A DNA stretch of 64,000 nucleotides from Cavia porcellus (lineage: Eukaryota; Chordata; Mammalia; Rodentia; Caviidae). The notes beneath the pieces are model-generated. The model did not search any database, had not been told where the DNA came from, and saw nothing but the letters and a program-made list of their open reading frames with translations. The stretch lies in NCBI RefSeq assembly GCF_034190915.1, contig NW_026947484.1, forward strand, positions 139,474,982 through 139,538,981, in the 5' to 3' direction. The position numbers and the translations under genes are program-made. Positions 35,861-46,800 of the stretch are shown in pieces; position 1 is the first letter of the stretch; each line of letters begins with the position of its first letter.

Positions 35861-37059
35861 ACATTTCATAGAGTACTTAATAACTCAAATGCATTATAGC
35901 TTATGCCACGTAACATTTCTGAAAGGAAGCTTTTGAGTTACAATTTTACCAATGAGAATACTAAGATGTGATTATTATGAATGATGATATTAAAGGAAGA
36001 TGGATTGTATATTGCTAGTTGTCTAGTCTAGAGCAAATGGAAACCTAAAAATATATCAAGAAGTCCAAATTGCTAGATGATGCCATAATTCATACAACAA
36101 CCTTTCTCAGATGGATCTAGCCCATCATTCTGTCTGCCAATCCTCTCACTTTGTATTTTTGGAAAAACCTCTGTCTTGCTCTTTTGTCATTTCACTTACT
36201 CACTATCTTTCTCCTGTTTTCCTTCTTTTCTCAAGTTATCTCTAAGGATTATAGGACAAGACAAGATCTCTAAATGCCAGTGCAGAAAGAGAACCATTGA
36301 CCAGCTCAAACCATCAACTTTCAGAATCCTCCTGAAAGGAAAGCTCACTCCACACCCTCATCAAAGCTGCTCAAGGTGACAATCTATATCTCGTGGAAAT
36401 ACAACTTCTAAATTTTTAGTCAAAAGGATCTAGACATAATGTGAGTGACTGAACCAGTTTATTTACTAGTTTCTGACAAAGAATCAGGTAGAACAACTAG
36501 TTTGAAATTAGTCAAAAATCCCCATTTCCGATTGTGGGAGCAGTCAGTTGGTTACTGATATATCCCAAAATTTGTTCACATGTGGCCCTTCTTCTGTGTG
36601 CACTGAAGAATGAGAGAGAATTTAACAAGTTCCAGACTTCCTAGCACACAGTATACACGAGAAAGTATCTATGGCAAGATGTTTACAAAAGGACAGCATT
36701 GACATTTAGCACATTAAAACATATTACTCCAAGAATCAATAGGGATATTGGAAGTTTAATTATTTTGTCTCTTCCAGTATAACTAATTCTTAAAAGGAAT
36801 TTACTCCAAAAATATTATACAGTTTTATGCCCAGTTATTTGACATAGGCAGCTCAATAGCTTATCAGTACAGATTTTCTGCAGTCTCAATAGCATACAAC
36901 CACCAAATAAAAGCTAGAGAAAAAAATACATTTGTCAAGACTTAATCATCCTAATAAAAACAGGATATCAAATACATATCTGAGTTTTTTTTATTCAGGC
37001 CTTACAATTGTAAAGTAAACTAGTTATACATGGATTGAGTTGTATCAGAAACCAATGAT
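35861..37059. other. Single-copy-like interval, nothing recognised
   Basis: There are no recognisable repeats, RNA genes or coding motifs. The only notable frame (36176-36379, 67 codons) has no similarity I recognise. Confidence 0.5.
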
Positions 37060-37310
37060 TTTTATTTTAATTGATGTATATTTGCACATATTTATGGACT
37101 GACATTTTAAATGATCAGATCAAAGTAACTGATATATTTGTCATGTCTCATGTTTGCCTTTCTTTGTGTTATGCATATTTAAAATCAGCTATTCTGAAAC
37201 ATACATTTGTCTTTAACTATTGTTGTTCTACTGTTTATAGAACATCAGTTATTCCTTCTATCCAACTGCATTTTTGTAACAGAATCTTCTATCTATTCCC
37301 ACCCTCGACA
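37060..37310 (-). mobile_element. Ancient L1M-type 3' end, minus strand
   Basis: TTAATTGATGTATATTTGCACATATTTATGG, GATCAGATCAAAGTAACTGATATATTTGTCATGTCTCATG and TAACTATTGTTGTTCTACTG match, in this orientation, the reverse complement of old mammalian L1 3' ends. A related tail is in forward orientation at 63240-63480. Confidence 0.6.
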
Positions 37311-37314
37311 GCCT

Positions 37315-37430
37315 CTGTTAATCAAACTCTTCCTGTTTCCAGATGACATGATCTTATACATAGAAAAATCTAAAGATTTTACCAAGAAAAGGTTACAATT
37401 GATAAATAAATTCAGACACAGAGGGAAAAC
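37315..37430 (+). pseudogene. L1 reverse transcriptase fragment
   Basis: The plus-strand frame reads LFLFPDDMILYIEKSKDFTKKRLQLINKF, which is the catalytic box and the following helix of L1 reverse transcriptase with FADD changed to FPDD. Only about 115 bp is recognisable. It abuts the old minus-strand L1 tail. Confidence 0.8.
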
Positions 37431-37532
37431 ATACCAAATTTTTAGGGACTCATAGAACACAGTAAGAGCCAAAATATACTGAATAAAAAGAACAGTTCTA
37501 GAAATATCATAGTATTTGACTTCAAAAGATAT

Positions 37533-38234
37533 ATTTTTTATTTTTTTGCAATTTTAAAAATTATTTTGAAGGTAGTAAAATACAACAGAACAAGATGGGA
37601 CAAAGTCAATTTAGACAGTGTGTGAAATTGGTACAGAACTTCACAGCAGGTTACTGGGATAACAGTAATAGGTACCACAGTATGTCTTGTTATCTTCACA
37701 ATAGTTGTTCTTTCAATCAGGTATAGAATATTATAAAACTTATCAAAACAGATTGTTAAATAGAGCAATACCATTAATCAGAATAAAGCAAAACAGTGGT
37801 AAAAATATTTGCCTTCAAAGAGATGGTAGAAGGAAATCCCCCTTATTTGCTATATTGCATATGGCCAACCTCCAAAGACATGCTCAGATCTCTAGCTCCC
37901 ATTTTCTAACGGGGCAGGGGAAGTGGGATGTTTGATTCTCAGCCCATGTGCCAGCAGGCTCACTACCGCTTAGCAGGGAGGTGAGCTGGTTGCTTGGTTT
38001 CCCAGCGCACTAAGTTACAACATGGCATGGCTCTCAGGAGACACTGCTGGTTCTCCCCCTGGGGCTTCTGCAGCCTGCGACACCACAGCCACTTATGGGG
38101 AGGCAAGCTGGTTGCTTGGTTTCTTAGCACTCTAAATTCCAACATGGCACATATCTCAGGAGATGCTGGTGGTTCTCGCCCTAGGATGCCTGCAGCCTAC
38201 TACACCACAGCTGCTTACCAAGGAGGTGAGCTCA
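37533..38234 (-). mobile_element. 702-bp composite retroelement: 122-bp repeats plus L1-like 3'UTR
   Basis: The insertion is bounded by perfect 14-bp direct repeats ACTTCAAAAGATAT at 37519-37532 and 38235-38248, so it arrived by target-primed reverse transcription. On the minus strand its 5' half (37930-38234) holds about 2.5 copies of a GC-rich unit. Two GCTGGTTGCTTGGTTTC blocks lie 122 bp apart (37985 and 38107), and CACCACAGC blocks recur. Its 3' half (37533-37830) resembles the L1 3'UTRs of this window and ends in an A-rich tail (plus-strand T/A run from 37533). No ORF1 or ORF2 is present. It could be a severely deleted L1 (5'UTR joined to 3'UTR) or a distinct non-autonomous family mobilised by L1. 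Confidence 0.85.
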
Positions 38235-38357
38235 ACTTCAAAAGATATTATACAAACTAGACAAAGCTTAGCCAAACATACCAAAAGAAGGAAAGAAATA
38301 AAGTGCAACATAGAAAATAGAGAAGTAGAAAGTAGGAAGAAGTTCAAATAATTTTCT

Positions 38358-38465
38358 TTTTTTTTTTTTTTTTGTCTTTTTCGTTTTTATCGGTACCAGG
38401 GATCGAACTCACGACCGCCTGCTTGTAAGGCAGGCGCTTATGCCACTGAGCTAAATCCTCAGCCC
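38358..38465 (-). mobile_element. Young tRNA-derived SINE, copy 1
   Basis: Minus-strand text starts GGGCTGAGGATTTAGCTCAG and continues through an anticodon-like arm (CCTGC CTTACAA GCAGG) and a B-box-like GAGTTCGATCC to GGTACCGATAAAAACGAAA and a poly(A). Perfect 14-bp TSDs TCAAATAATTTTCT flank it (38344-38357 and 38466-38479). The A box (TAGCTCAGTGGC) and B box make it an RNA polymerase III unit. A second copy is at 57735. The two differ at only a few positions, so the family was probably active recently. Confidence 0.93.
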
Positions 38466-38479
38466 TCAAATAATTTTCT

Positions 38480-38821
38480 AATTATTCAATATTTCAATAT
38501 GTTTACTCATTTGTTTAATTTATGCTACTAGTTTTTATTAGCTCATTGAAAGGAAAGTTTTGTGCTATTATTCGCTTGGGATTTTTTGTAAGTGAGAGTC
38601 TTTTTCTGTCTATAACTTGTACTCTGAATGGCATTTTGAGCATTCTTTTATGATTATGGTACATGTTGTATTAACTGTAGCTATTCCATAATTACTTTGT
38701 TCTGAAATTGTGTTTTATTTTTCATAGGAGCAGAAAGAGTGCCTTTTAGTTTTGTCTTTATAATATATATGTATATTACATTAAAATAAAAAATTATAAA
38801 GTTTTAGAGATACAAACAAAA
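38480..38821. other. AT-rich interval, nothing recognised
   Basis: AT-rich DNA with a short (ACAAA)n run at about 38812-38835 just before L1 I. No gene or repeat could be named. Confidence 0.4.
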
Positions 38822-40395
38822 CAAAACAAAACAAAGAAATGAAAAAAGCTGAAATCAGGGTGGATGCAATTGAAATCCAGTAAATCACTAGTACTTAGTA
38901 TGAAAAATTATGCTCCAACAAATTAAAGAATCTTGAAGAAATAGATTTCTATGTAGATATGAATTACAAAAACTGAATTAAAATGACATCAAAATTGAAC
39001 AATCCAATAACAGGAAAGAGAATGAAGCTGTAATAAAATCCACCAAATAAGAAAAGCCAGGACCTGTTAGATTCACCACTGAACTTTATAAGATGTTCAA
39101 GAAGGACATAACACCAATACTCCTGAAATCCTTTAATGAAATGGAAAGAGAAAGAGTACTTCAAAACTCATTCCAAGAAACTAACATTATCCTCATTCTA
39201 AAACCTGACAAGGATCCCTAACAAAGAAAACTACAAACTAATTTCATTAATGAACATATGTACAAAAATTCTTAACAAGGTACTGGCAAACAGAACACCC
39301 CAAAAATCATCAAATATTATACATTGTGACCCTGTAAGTTTTTTCCCAGGATTTCAAGGATGGTTTAACGTGTGCAAATCAATAAATGTAATATATCACA
39401 TGAACAGAACCAAGGACAAAAGCCTCATGATCATCTCAATATAGAAAAGGCTTTTGACAAAATCCAACATCTGTTCATGATAAAAAACCCTAAAGAAAAT
39501 AGATATGGTAAAAAAACATATCTCAATCTGATAAAAACCATCTGTTACAATACAACCACCATCGTAATTTTATATGAGGTAAAGCTGAAAGTTTTTCTCT
39601 AAAATCAAGGACAATACAAGAATATCCATTATCAACCACTCGTCTTCTGTATAGTACTCAAAATACTAGCCAGTCAGTAAGGCAAAAGAAAGAAATATAA
39701 GGGATAAATATAGGAATGATTCAAGTCCAATTATCATTATTACAGGTGTTACAATCCATTATATCAAAGACTATCATCAGCAAAACACCCTGGAATTGAC
39801 CAAGGATGTAGCTCAGTGGCACAGCACCTACCTGGCAAGTGCAAGGCCCTGAGTTCAATTTCTGATACCAAAGAAAATAACAAAATTTTTAAAAAAACTT
39901 CCTGGAATTAATAACCAAAATTCAGCAATGTAGAAATATATAAAATCAACATACAAAACTCAGTAGTATTCCTGTAAACAAAAATGAAACAACTGATAAA
40001 GAAATTAGGAAAACAATGCAATTCATAACAGCATCAAGGAAATTAAAAAACTCAACAATTAACCTAACCAAAGAAATTAAATACCTCTATAATGAAAACT
40101 ACAATATCCTGAAAAAGAAGATTGAAAAGGACAACAAAAAATGGAAAGATGTCTTCTGCTCCTGGATAGGCATAATCAATATTGATAAAATGGACATATT
40201 TTCAAAACTGAGATGTGAATTTAATGCAATCCCAATAAAAACAACAACAGCATTCCTAAAAGAACTAGTGTAAACAATCCTAAAATTCATGTGGAACCAG
40301 AAGAGACCCAAATTAGCAAAGCCAAGCCTAGATAATAAGAACAAAGCACGAGGAATTGAAATGCTAGATTTTGTGATGTTATAAAACTACCATGG
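38822..40395 (+). mobile_element. Old L1 fragment I, plus strand (ORF2 reverse transcriptase region)
   Basis: ORF2 is recognisable from the linker (KKAEIRVDAIEIQ, about 38845) through the reverse transcriptase: [17 protein letters not shown] at 39250, and KSLMIISI followed by EKAFDKI at 39420-39460. It continues to the thumb (KEIKYLYNENYNILKKKIEKDNKKWKDVFCSWIG, 40016-40273) and stops just before a CA run at 40402. It appears more diverged than L1 C and D. An ID-type SINE is inserted at 39799. All frames are interrupted, so it is an ORF2 pseudogene. Confidence 0.82.
39799..39900 (+). mobile_element. ID-type SINE (tRNA-Ala-like), plus strand
   Basis: ACCAAGGATGTAGCTCAGTGG (A box) and CAAGGCCCTGAGTTCAATTT (B box region) are the body of an ID element, followed by an A-rich tail ending near 39900. 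Direct repeats CCTGGAATT at 39789-39797 and 39901-39909 flank it. It is nested in L1 I and therefore younger than that insertion. The B box has lost the usual GTTCGA (GTTCAA). Confidence 0.88.
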
Positions 40396-40400
40396 TACAG

Positions 40401-40401
<1 letters not shown>

Positions 40402-40433
<32 letters not shown>
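40402..40433. repeat. (CA)n microsatellite
   Basis: An uninterrupted CA run of about 16 units lies at the border between L1 I and the 5'UTR of L1 H. Confidence 0.95.
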
Positions 40434-40490
40434 AAACTTGTGGATTCCTGGGACAAAATAGATAATGCCTATGACACATCCCCAGACCTG

Positions 40491-41245
40491 GAGGAGCTCA
40501 GCAGCTGAAGAGAGTCTGGGTGAGCGCCTTCCTTCATTCAGAGGACCTCTGTAAGACAGTGGGAGCATTGGTGATCCCTTTCTTCACCTGAAGTGCCTCA
40601 GAGGGTCAGCAGGAGCTTCAATGATCCATTTTCCCACTCAGAGGATCTCAGTAGGAAGGAAAGAGTGTGGCTGAGTCCTCCTACCGTGGATGACCTTGAT
40701 GGATTGGTGGAAGACTCAGCATCCTCCTCTTTCTACCCAGTATACCTAGAAGGACCCACAAGAGATGGGCAAGACTTCCCTCCATCTGAAGGATGTTGAA
40801 GGTGAGAGCACAGATGAATCCTCCCCCAACTTGGAGGACATCAGTGGGTGACAGGAGCCTCAGTGATCCCTTCCCCAATCAGAGGACTTCATCAAGCAGA
40901 TGAGAGTTCAAATAAGTCCTCCTCCTATGCAGAGGAATTTACAGGTAGGCAGAAACCTTGAAAATCCCTCTTTCTACCTGGAGGACCTAAGAGGGCCCAC
41001 ACGAGTGTGGGCAGGTCCTCCCCTAACACAGAGGACATTAGTGAGTAGGTAAGAGTCTCATTCACTCTTACCCCAAACTGGAGAACCTCAGCAGGCAGGC
41101 AAGAGTGCATGTGAGTCCTCCCTGCACTGGAAGGACTTGCCAGGAAGGTGAGAGCATGAGTGAAACTCCAGGAAAACCTGCAAGAGTGCTGGTGTGGCCT
41201 CCTCTACTCAGAGGAACCTGGGTGGGTCTAAAAGAATTTCAGTGA
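40491..41245 (+). promoter_or_regulatory. L1 H promoter: array of about 15 monomers of about 50 bp
   Basis: A block GAGGACCTCAG recurs with changes near 40491, 40541, 40591, 40641, 40690, 40750, 40789, 40833, 40882, 40932, 40981, 41031, 41081, 41131, 41171 and 41211. Most steps are 49-51 bp. Each unit goes on with GCAGGCAAGAGTGTGGGTGA and then a TCCTCCCCTAC-like stretch. The array is GC-rich and sits upstream of ORF1, so it is the likely internal promoter. The 50-bp period is far shorter than the roughly 200-bp monomers known from mouse L1. Confidence 0.88.
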
Positions 41246-41485
41246 AGACACAGTAGGGCCCCAGCTAGAGCACATACAATGGACAAGTGGGTCTGGAAGT
41301 CTGGAGAATTCTAAACCACAGTAACAATATGAGTTAAGGGTTAGTTCACATCAATACTCCTAGGCTAGTCAGAACAAGAGGAATTCAATACTTTATCCAA
41401 CAAGCCCCACAGGAGGAATTGAGATAACTAACCCCTCTCCTACACTGTGGGATCCAGCAACTTGGTGAACATCAGCTACACAGTA

Positions 41486-41496
41486 GACACACACAC

Positions 41497-41545
<49 letters not shown>

Positions 41546-41552
41546 TACACAC
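41486..41552. repeat. (CA)n microsatellite in L1 H leader
   Basis: CA repeats are interrupted at two places by CTTTA. They lie between the promoter array and ORF1 of L1 H, so they would be in the 5' leader of its RNA. Confidence 0.95.
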
Positions 41553-41585
41553 ATGAGACTAGCAGGATTGAGAAGACCAAAACAT

Positions 41586-42643
41586 GAATCAAGAGTTGAA
41601 AATGTCAAGACAGCAAAATGCAATCTCAAACCTCCAGTCAATTCAGAATAAATACAGGAGACATCAACATAGAAGACATTGGAAGAAAAACATCTAAAAT
41701 TTCTAAAAAAATAATGAATGAAGTAAAGAAACAAATCCATGAGGCTATAGAGAAAATCAGAGCAGTAATAATACTCAGCTAAAAAAATGACAATCTTAAT
41801 GAAGGAATTACTTAACATGGCTAGAGAAGACATAGATTAAAAAATACAGGAGCACAGAAAAATGATTGAAACTGCAAATGAACAATATAGGGAAAAAATA
41901 CAATGCATAAAATGGATTCAAAGAGATATCCAAGAAATTAAAATTCCCACTGAAAGCTGAAAAAAATTGCTTAGAAGAAACTGAAGAGAGACCTAAAGAC
42001 CTTCAAAACAGGATCATGGCTAGGAACACAAAAGGAAAGTTCACTTTAAAACAACAAGCAACCATGAAACTGCAATTTAGTAGCCCCAAGACAATGCACA
42101 GAAAAACAATATAAGATTGAGAGTTTTCAATGAAAATGCAAAAGTCAATACAAATCAAATAAAAAAAACTTTTCAGAATTAATAGAAAAACTATTGGAAG
42201 CATAAAACAGATTCTGACATACAGATACATGAGGCATATAATACTCCAGATAGCTATAACCAAAACAGATCTATACCCATACATATAATAAACAAGATCA
42301 TGGAAATTTAGCACAGAACAGAATATTAAAAGCTTTTAATATTTTTCTTTAAAAAAATTGACCACCTGTCAAGGAAAGCCCATTAGAATCAGGACCAGCT
42401 CCTTAACACAAATCTTTAAGAAGGACTTGGAGTGAAATATTTCAAGTCTTGAAGGAAAACAACTTCCAAATCAGATTGATGCACCAAACTACCTTTCAAA
42501 TTAAGGAAGAAATAAAATACTTCCATGATGAAGAGCAACTGAAGAAATTCATGTCTACCAAGCCAAACCCAGAAAAAACACTGAAAGATATTCTAGATAG
42601 AGATAAAAATAACCACAATTCCCAGAAAAGGAAAAAGAAATGA
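41586..42643 (+). pseudogene. L1 H ORF1 pseudogene
   Basis: The start near ATGAATCAAGAGTTG is followed by coiled-coil blocks in broken frames (VKKQIHEAIEKIRAV near 41725, NMARED near 41815). The C-terminal domain is open at 42449-42643 (KENNFQIRLMHQTTFQIKEEIKYFHDEEQLKKF and KTLKDILDRDKNNH). The C-terminal sequence is basic and matches ORF1 of L1 F and B. The N-terminal two thirds are heavily broken. Confidence 0.82.
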
Positions 42644-42703
42644 CCAGGAAGAGCAAGCAATTAAACAGAGGAAAAGGCAGGGAAACAACAGTAGGAAAAT
42701 AAC

Positions 42704-45700
42704 TTGACAAAGATGAATCAATACAGATCAGTCATAGCCATCAATGTAAATGGAATCAATTCACTAATCAAAAGAAACAGAGTGGCAGATGAATCAAGAA
42801 GATCCAACACTATTCTGTACATGAGAAACACATTTAACTCCAAAAGAAACTCATTGACTGGAAATCAAAGAAGAGAAAAAAACTCCATGAATCAGGAAAC
42901 CAGAAAAATTCAGGGGTAGTTATTCTGTTTGCAGATGATGTGAATTTCAAACCAAGAATGTTCAACAGAGATGAAGGGTATCACTACATACTTGTCTAGG
43001 GAAAAACTCAAGAGAATGGGATAACAATCATGAATGTATATGCACCAAACATGGGAGTACTCAACTATATTAGATAAACATTAATAGACATGAAAAGTCA
43101 AATTATGCAAAACACAAGTGTAACAGGAGACCTTAATACTCCACTGTTGCAAAGAGATAAATGAACTAGACAAAAAGTCAGCAAAAATAACAGAGCTGAA
43201 TAAAATCTGTGAACAAATGAACTCAACAGACATTTACAGAGTTCTCTACCCAACAATACCAGATTGCATATTCTTCTAAGATGCACACAGATATTCTCTA
43301 AAATAGACCATATACTAGTCTGTAAAAGATTTTTAAATAAATGCAAAAGAATTGAAGTTATCCCATGCATATTGTCTGATTTTAGTGCCATGAAATTGGA
43401 AATTAATGACAAAAGAAACTTTAAAAACTCCATAAGCACATGGAAATTAATAATACTCTCGTGAACAATCTATGGGTTGCCAGTGAAATTAAAGAAAATA
43501 AAATGAAACAATACTGTCAAATGAAAATGTAGATGAAACTTACTGGAACCTATGGAATGCAACGAAAGCAATCCTAAGAGGGAAATATATAGCAGTAAAT
43601 TCTCATATCAGGAAAATAGGAGAAGCACAAATAAACAACCTAAAGCTGCAACTCTTAAGTTTCTAGAAAAAGAGCAAGTCAAGTTCAGAGCTCATAGAAG
43701 GAAGGAAATTATACAGATCAGAGAAATCATTTAATGCATTTAAGACTAAAACAATAAAAAGAATTAATAGATTGATGAGTTGATTGTTCAAAAGAATAAA
43801 CATAATTGATAAACCCCTAGCCAACCTTTATCAAGAAAGGAAAAAAAAAAACCCTCAAAATCATGACTCAAGGAATGAAGAGGGTGAAATCACTATGGAT
43901 CCTGTGGAAATTTAGAAGATCATCAATATGAACTTTGATAATCTTTGCTCACATAGACTGGAAAAAAAACAAAGAAATGGACAGATTCCTAGAAACATAA
44001 ATTACCAAAGTTGAATCAAGAAGATATAAAAAATTTGAATAATCCTGTATCAGTTACTGAAATTGAAAATGTACCTAAAAACTTACCAACAACAACAACA
44101 AAAAAAAGCCCAGGTGCTGATGGATTCACAGATAAATTCTACAAAAAGTTTAGAGACGATTTAACCCCCAACACCTCAAACATTTTAATGATTTTTAAAA
44201 GGAAGCAATATTACCCACTCATTCCTAGAGGTAGGAAAGATACAACTAAAATGGAGAAGTATAGGCCAATCTTCCTAGTGAATCTAGATGCAAAAACCCT
44301 CAATAAAAACATTAAGAAACAGAATGCAGCAAATCATCAAGAAGGTTAAACACTATGACCCAGTGGAATTCATGCCAGAAATGCAGACATATTCAACATA
44401 TGCAAACCAATAAATGTAGTACATCATATCTGTAGAACCAAAGACAAAAATCACTTGGTCATCTCAACAGATGCAGAAAAAGCTTTTAATAAAGTCCAAT
44501 ACTTATTCATGATAAAAATCCTACAGAAAATCAGAATAGATGGTTTCTAACTCAATCTGATAAAAGTTATCTATGACCAACAAAAAGTGAGCATCATACT
44601 AAACAAACAAAAACTAAAAACTTTCACTTGAAAATCAAGAAGGTAGGATGTCCACAATCACCACTCATATTTAATATAGTTCTAGAAATATCAGTCAAAG
44701 CAATTAGACAAGAGAAAGAAATAAAAGGAATAAGGATAAGAAAGAAAACAGTTAAATTACCATTATTTATAGATGACATGATATGTACATAGAAGGTTCC
44801 AAGAACTCCACAAAAAGATTACTAGAGCTAATAAGCAAATTCAGTGGGGTAGCTGGATACAAAGTAAATACTTAAAAATTAATAGCATTCCTGTACACAA
44901 ACAATAAATTCTCTGAGATAGGAATTAGGGAAACACCTTTCACAATAACTTCCAAATACTTGGAAATACTTAGGAATCAATCTAAGAAAGGATGTGAGAG
45001 ATCTATATATTGAAAATCATAGTACTTTATAAAAGGAGACTGAAGAGGATACCAGGAAATAAAAACATATTCCTTGATCATAGATAGGAAGAATCAACAT
45101 TGTGAAAATGGTCATACTCCCAAAACTGTTACACAGATTTAATGCAATCCTGATCAAAATACCATTAACATACCTCACAGATCTAGAGAAAGCATATGTA
45201 AAATTCATTTGGAAACAGAAGAGACCTAGAATAGCAAAGGTAATCCTAGGCAACAAAAGAAAATCAGGAGGTATTACAACCCCTGACTTGAAATTATACT
45301 ACAAGACTACTGTGATAAAATCAGCATGGTGCTGATAAAAGACAGACCTGAGGGTCACTGGAATAGATTAGAAGATGCAGATACAGCTACAGAGACATTC
45401 ATTCGCTGGAAAAAAGCCTAATTTAATCAATTGTGCTGGAAAAATTGGTTTTCTACATGCTGCACACTGAAAACTAGACACATGCCTATCATTGTGAAGT
45501 AAACTAAAGTCAAAATGGATCAAAGATCTAAATATTAAAACATAAACACTAAACATATTGAGAGAAAAGATAGAAAGAAGTCTTGAAGACATAGCATTAG
45601 ATGGAGAGTTCACAAATATACCCAAACTCCATGGAAAGTAATTCAAAGAATCAACAACTGGCATCTCATGGTATTAAAAAGTTTTTCACATCAAAAGAAA

Positions 45701-46330
45701 TCACCAACAGAGTAAAAAGAGTGAAAAGAATTGTAAAAATGTTAGCCATCTGTTCCGCAGACAAAGTACTCATAACTAGAACATACGAAGAACTGAAAAA
45801 AAATCAGGTCCCTGATATTCAAAGACCCAACCCAAAAATGGGCAACTAAGATGAATTTGTACTTTTCAGATAAAGAAATGCAAATGGCAAGTAAATATAT
45901 GAAAAAATGTTCAACATCATTGATCATTCAAAAATGCAAATTAAACAACACTGAGATTGCATCTCACTCTAGAAAGGATGGCTATCATCAAGAAATCAAC
46001 CAAGAACAAATACTGGTAGGGCTGTGGGGAAAGAGAATCCTTTTCCACTGTCAGTGGGAGTGTAGACTGGTACAAGCACTGTGGAAATAGCTGTAGAAAT
46101 TCCTCAAGAAACTAGGTTGTCAGTCACATTAGATCCAGCTATTCCCCTTGTGAGTATTTTTCCAAAAGAATGAAAACATGGTATGATAGCAATATATGTT
46201 CACCCATGTTTATAGCAGCACAATTTGTAACAGTTAAACCTTGAAAACAACCCAAATGCCCAGAAATCATGGAACGGATAAAAAAAGATGCTGTGTTTTC
46301 ATGTAATGGAGTATTACTCAGCTACAAAGA
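42704..46330 (+). pseudogene. L1 H ORF2 pseudogene
   Basis: The conserved start codon position reads TTG (42704), with an in-frame ATG three codons later, so the start appears mutated. The endonuclease N-terminus (MNQYRSVIAINVNGINSLI) and a later part at 43264-43464 ([27 protein letters not shown]) are seen. The SKID Asp is kept, but the SDH His is Phe. Reverse transcriptase pieces are at 44011-44349 (KKSPGADGFTDKFYKKF). The active-site box near 44770 reads LFIDDM. The C-terminal parts are at 45102-45335 and 45601-46090. Many frameshifts break it. Confidence 0.9.
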
Positions 46331-46800
46331 ATGATCAACTCGAGACTTTTATAGATAAATAGATGCAACTTGAGACTATACTCATAAGTGAAATAAATCA
46401 GACTAATATGTGCAAATATCATACTGTCTCCCTAGTGTAAAAAACTAAAAGAGTAAATAAGACATGTAATAGACATTGTGAAGGTGAAAGAGGAAGAAAT
46501 GCTCAAAAAAAGGACAATTGGAATGAAGGAAAGGAGAAAAGAAAGAAGGGAAATTATATAAATGTATATGATAGATAACTATACTACTAATCTATTAAGT
46601 TCATCAAAAAGAATAGTTTTCCTGGTTTGATCATTTTCTCATGCCTATAGCTTGTAACCTGAGCAACTACTTTGAAGATAACAATTTGCAATATATTAAC
46701 CATTGTTAATCTCATATTATGTTGTTTTGAAATTGTCATGGTTTTTGTTCTTTTATCATAACAAGATAAATAAATAAATAAATTAAAGAACTAGAAAATA
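46331..46800 (+). mobile_element. L1 H 3'UTR
   Basis: It starts at the end of ORF2 (ATCATACTGTCTCCCTAGTGTAA) and holds a purine-rich tract (46490-46560). The block TTGTAACCTGAGCAACTACTTTGAAGATAACAATTTGCAATATATTAACC is shared with the L1 D and 19486 tails. A (TAAA)n tail at 46765-46785 ends it. Confidence 0.8.

Larger units (their letters stand above)
40435..46800 (+). mobile_element. L1 retrotransposon H, plus strand, all regions present
   Basis: A monomeric 5'UTR (40491-41245), a leader with a CA microsatellite (41246-41585), ORF1 (41586-42643), ORF2 (about 42704-46330) and a 3'UTR ending at a TAAATAAATAAATAAAT tail near 46780 follow in order. Full structure suggests it was once competent, but every ORF has many stops and frameshifts. 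No TSD was recognised. Confidence 0.88.

Noticed and set aside
38358..38465. Functional tRNA-Val or tRNA-Ala gene (the anticodon arm and T-loop look intact)
   Set aside because: There is no complementary acceptor stem end, and an A-rich tail and TSDs follow, so it is a SINE.
40491..41245. CRISPR-like array (regular 50-bp period)
   Set aside because: Units are degenerate along their whole length with no conserved-repeat/variable-spacer pattern, and the DNA is mammalian L1 promoter sequence.
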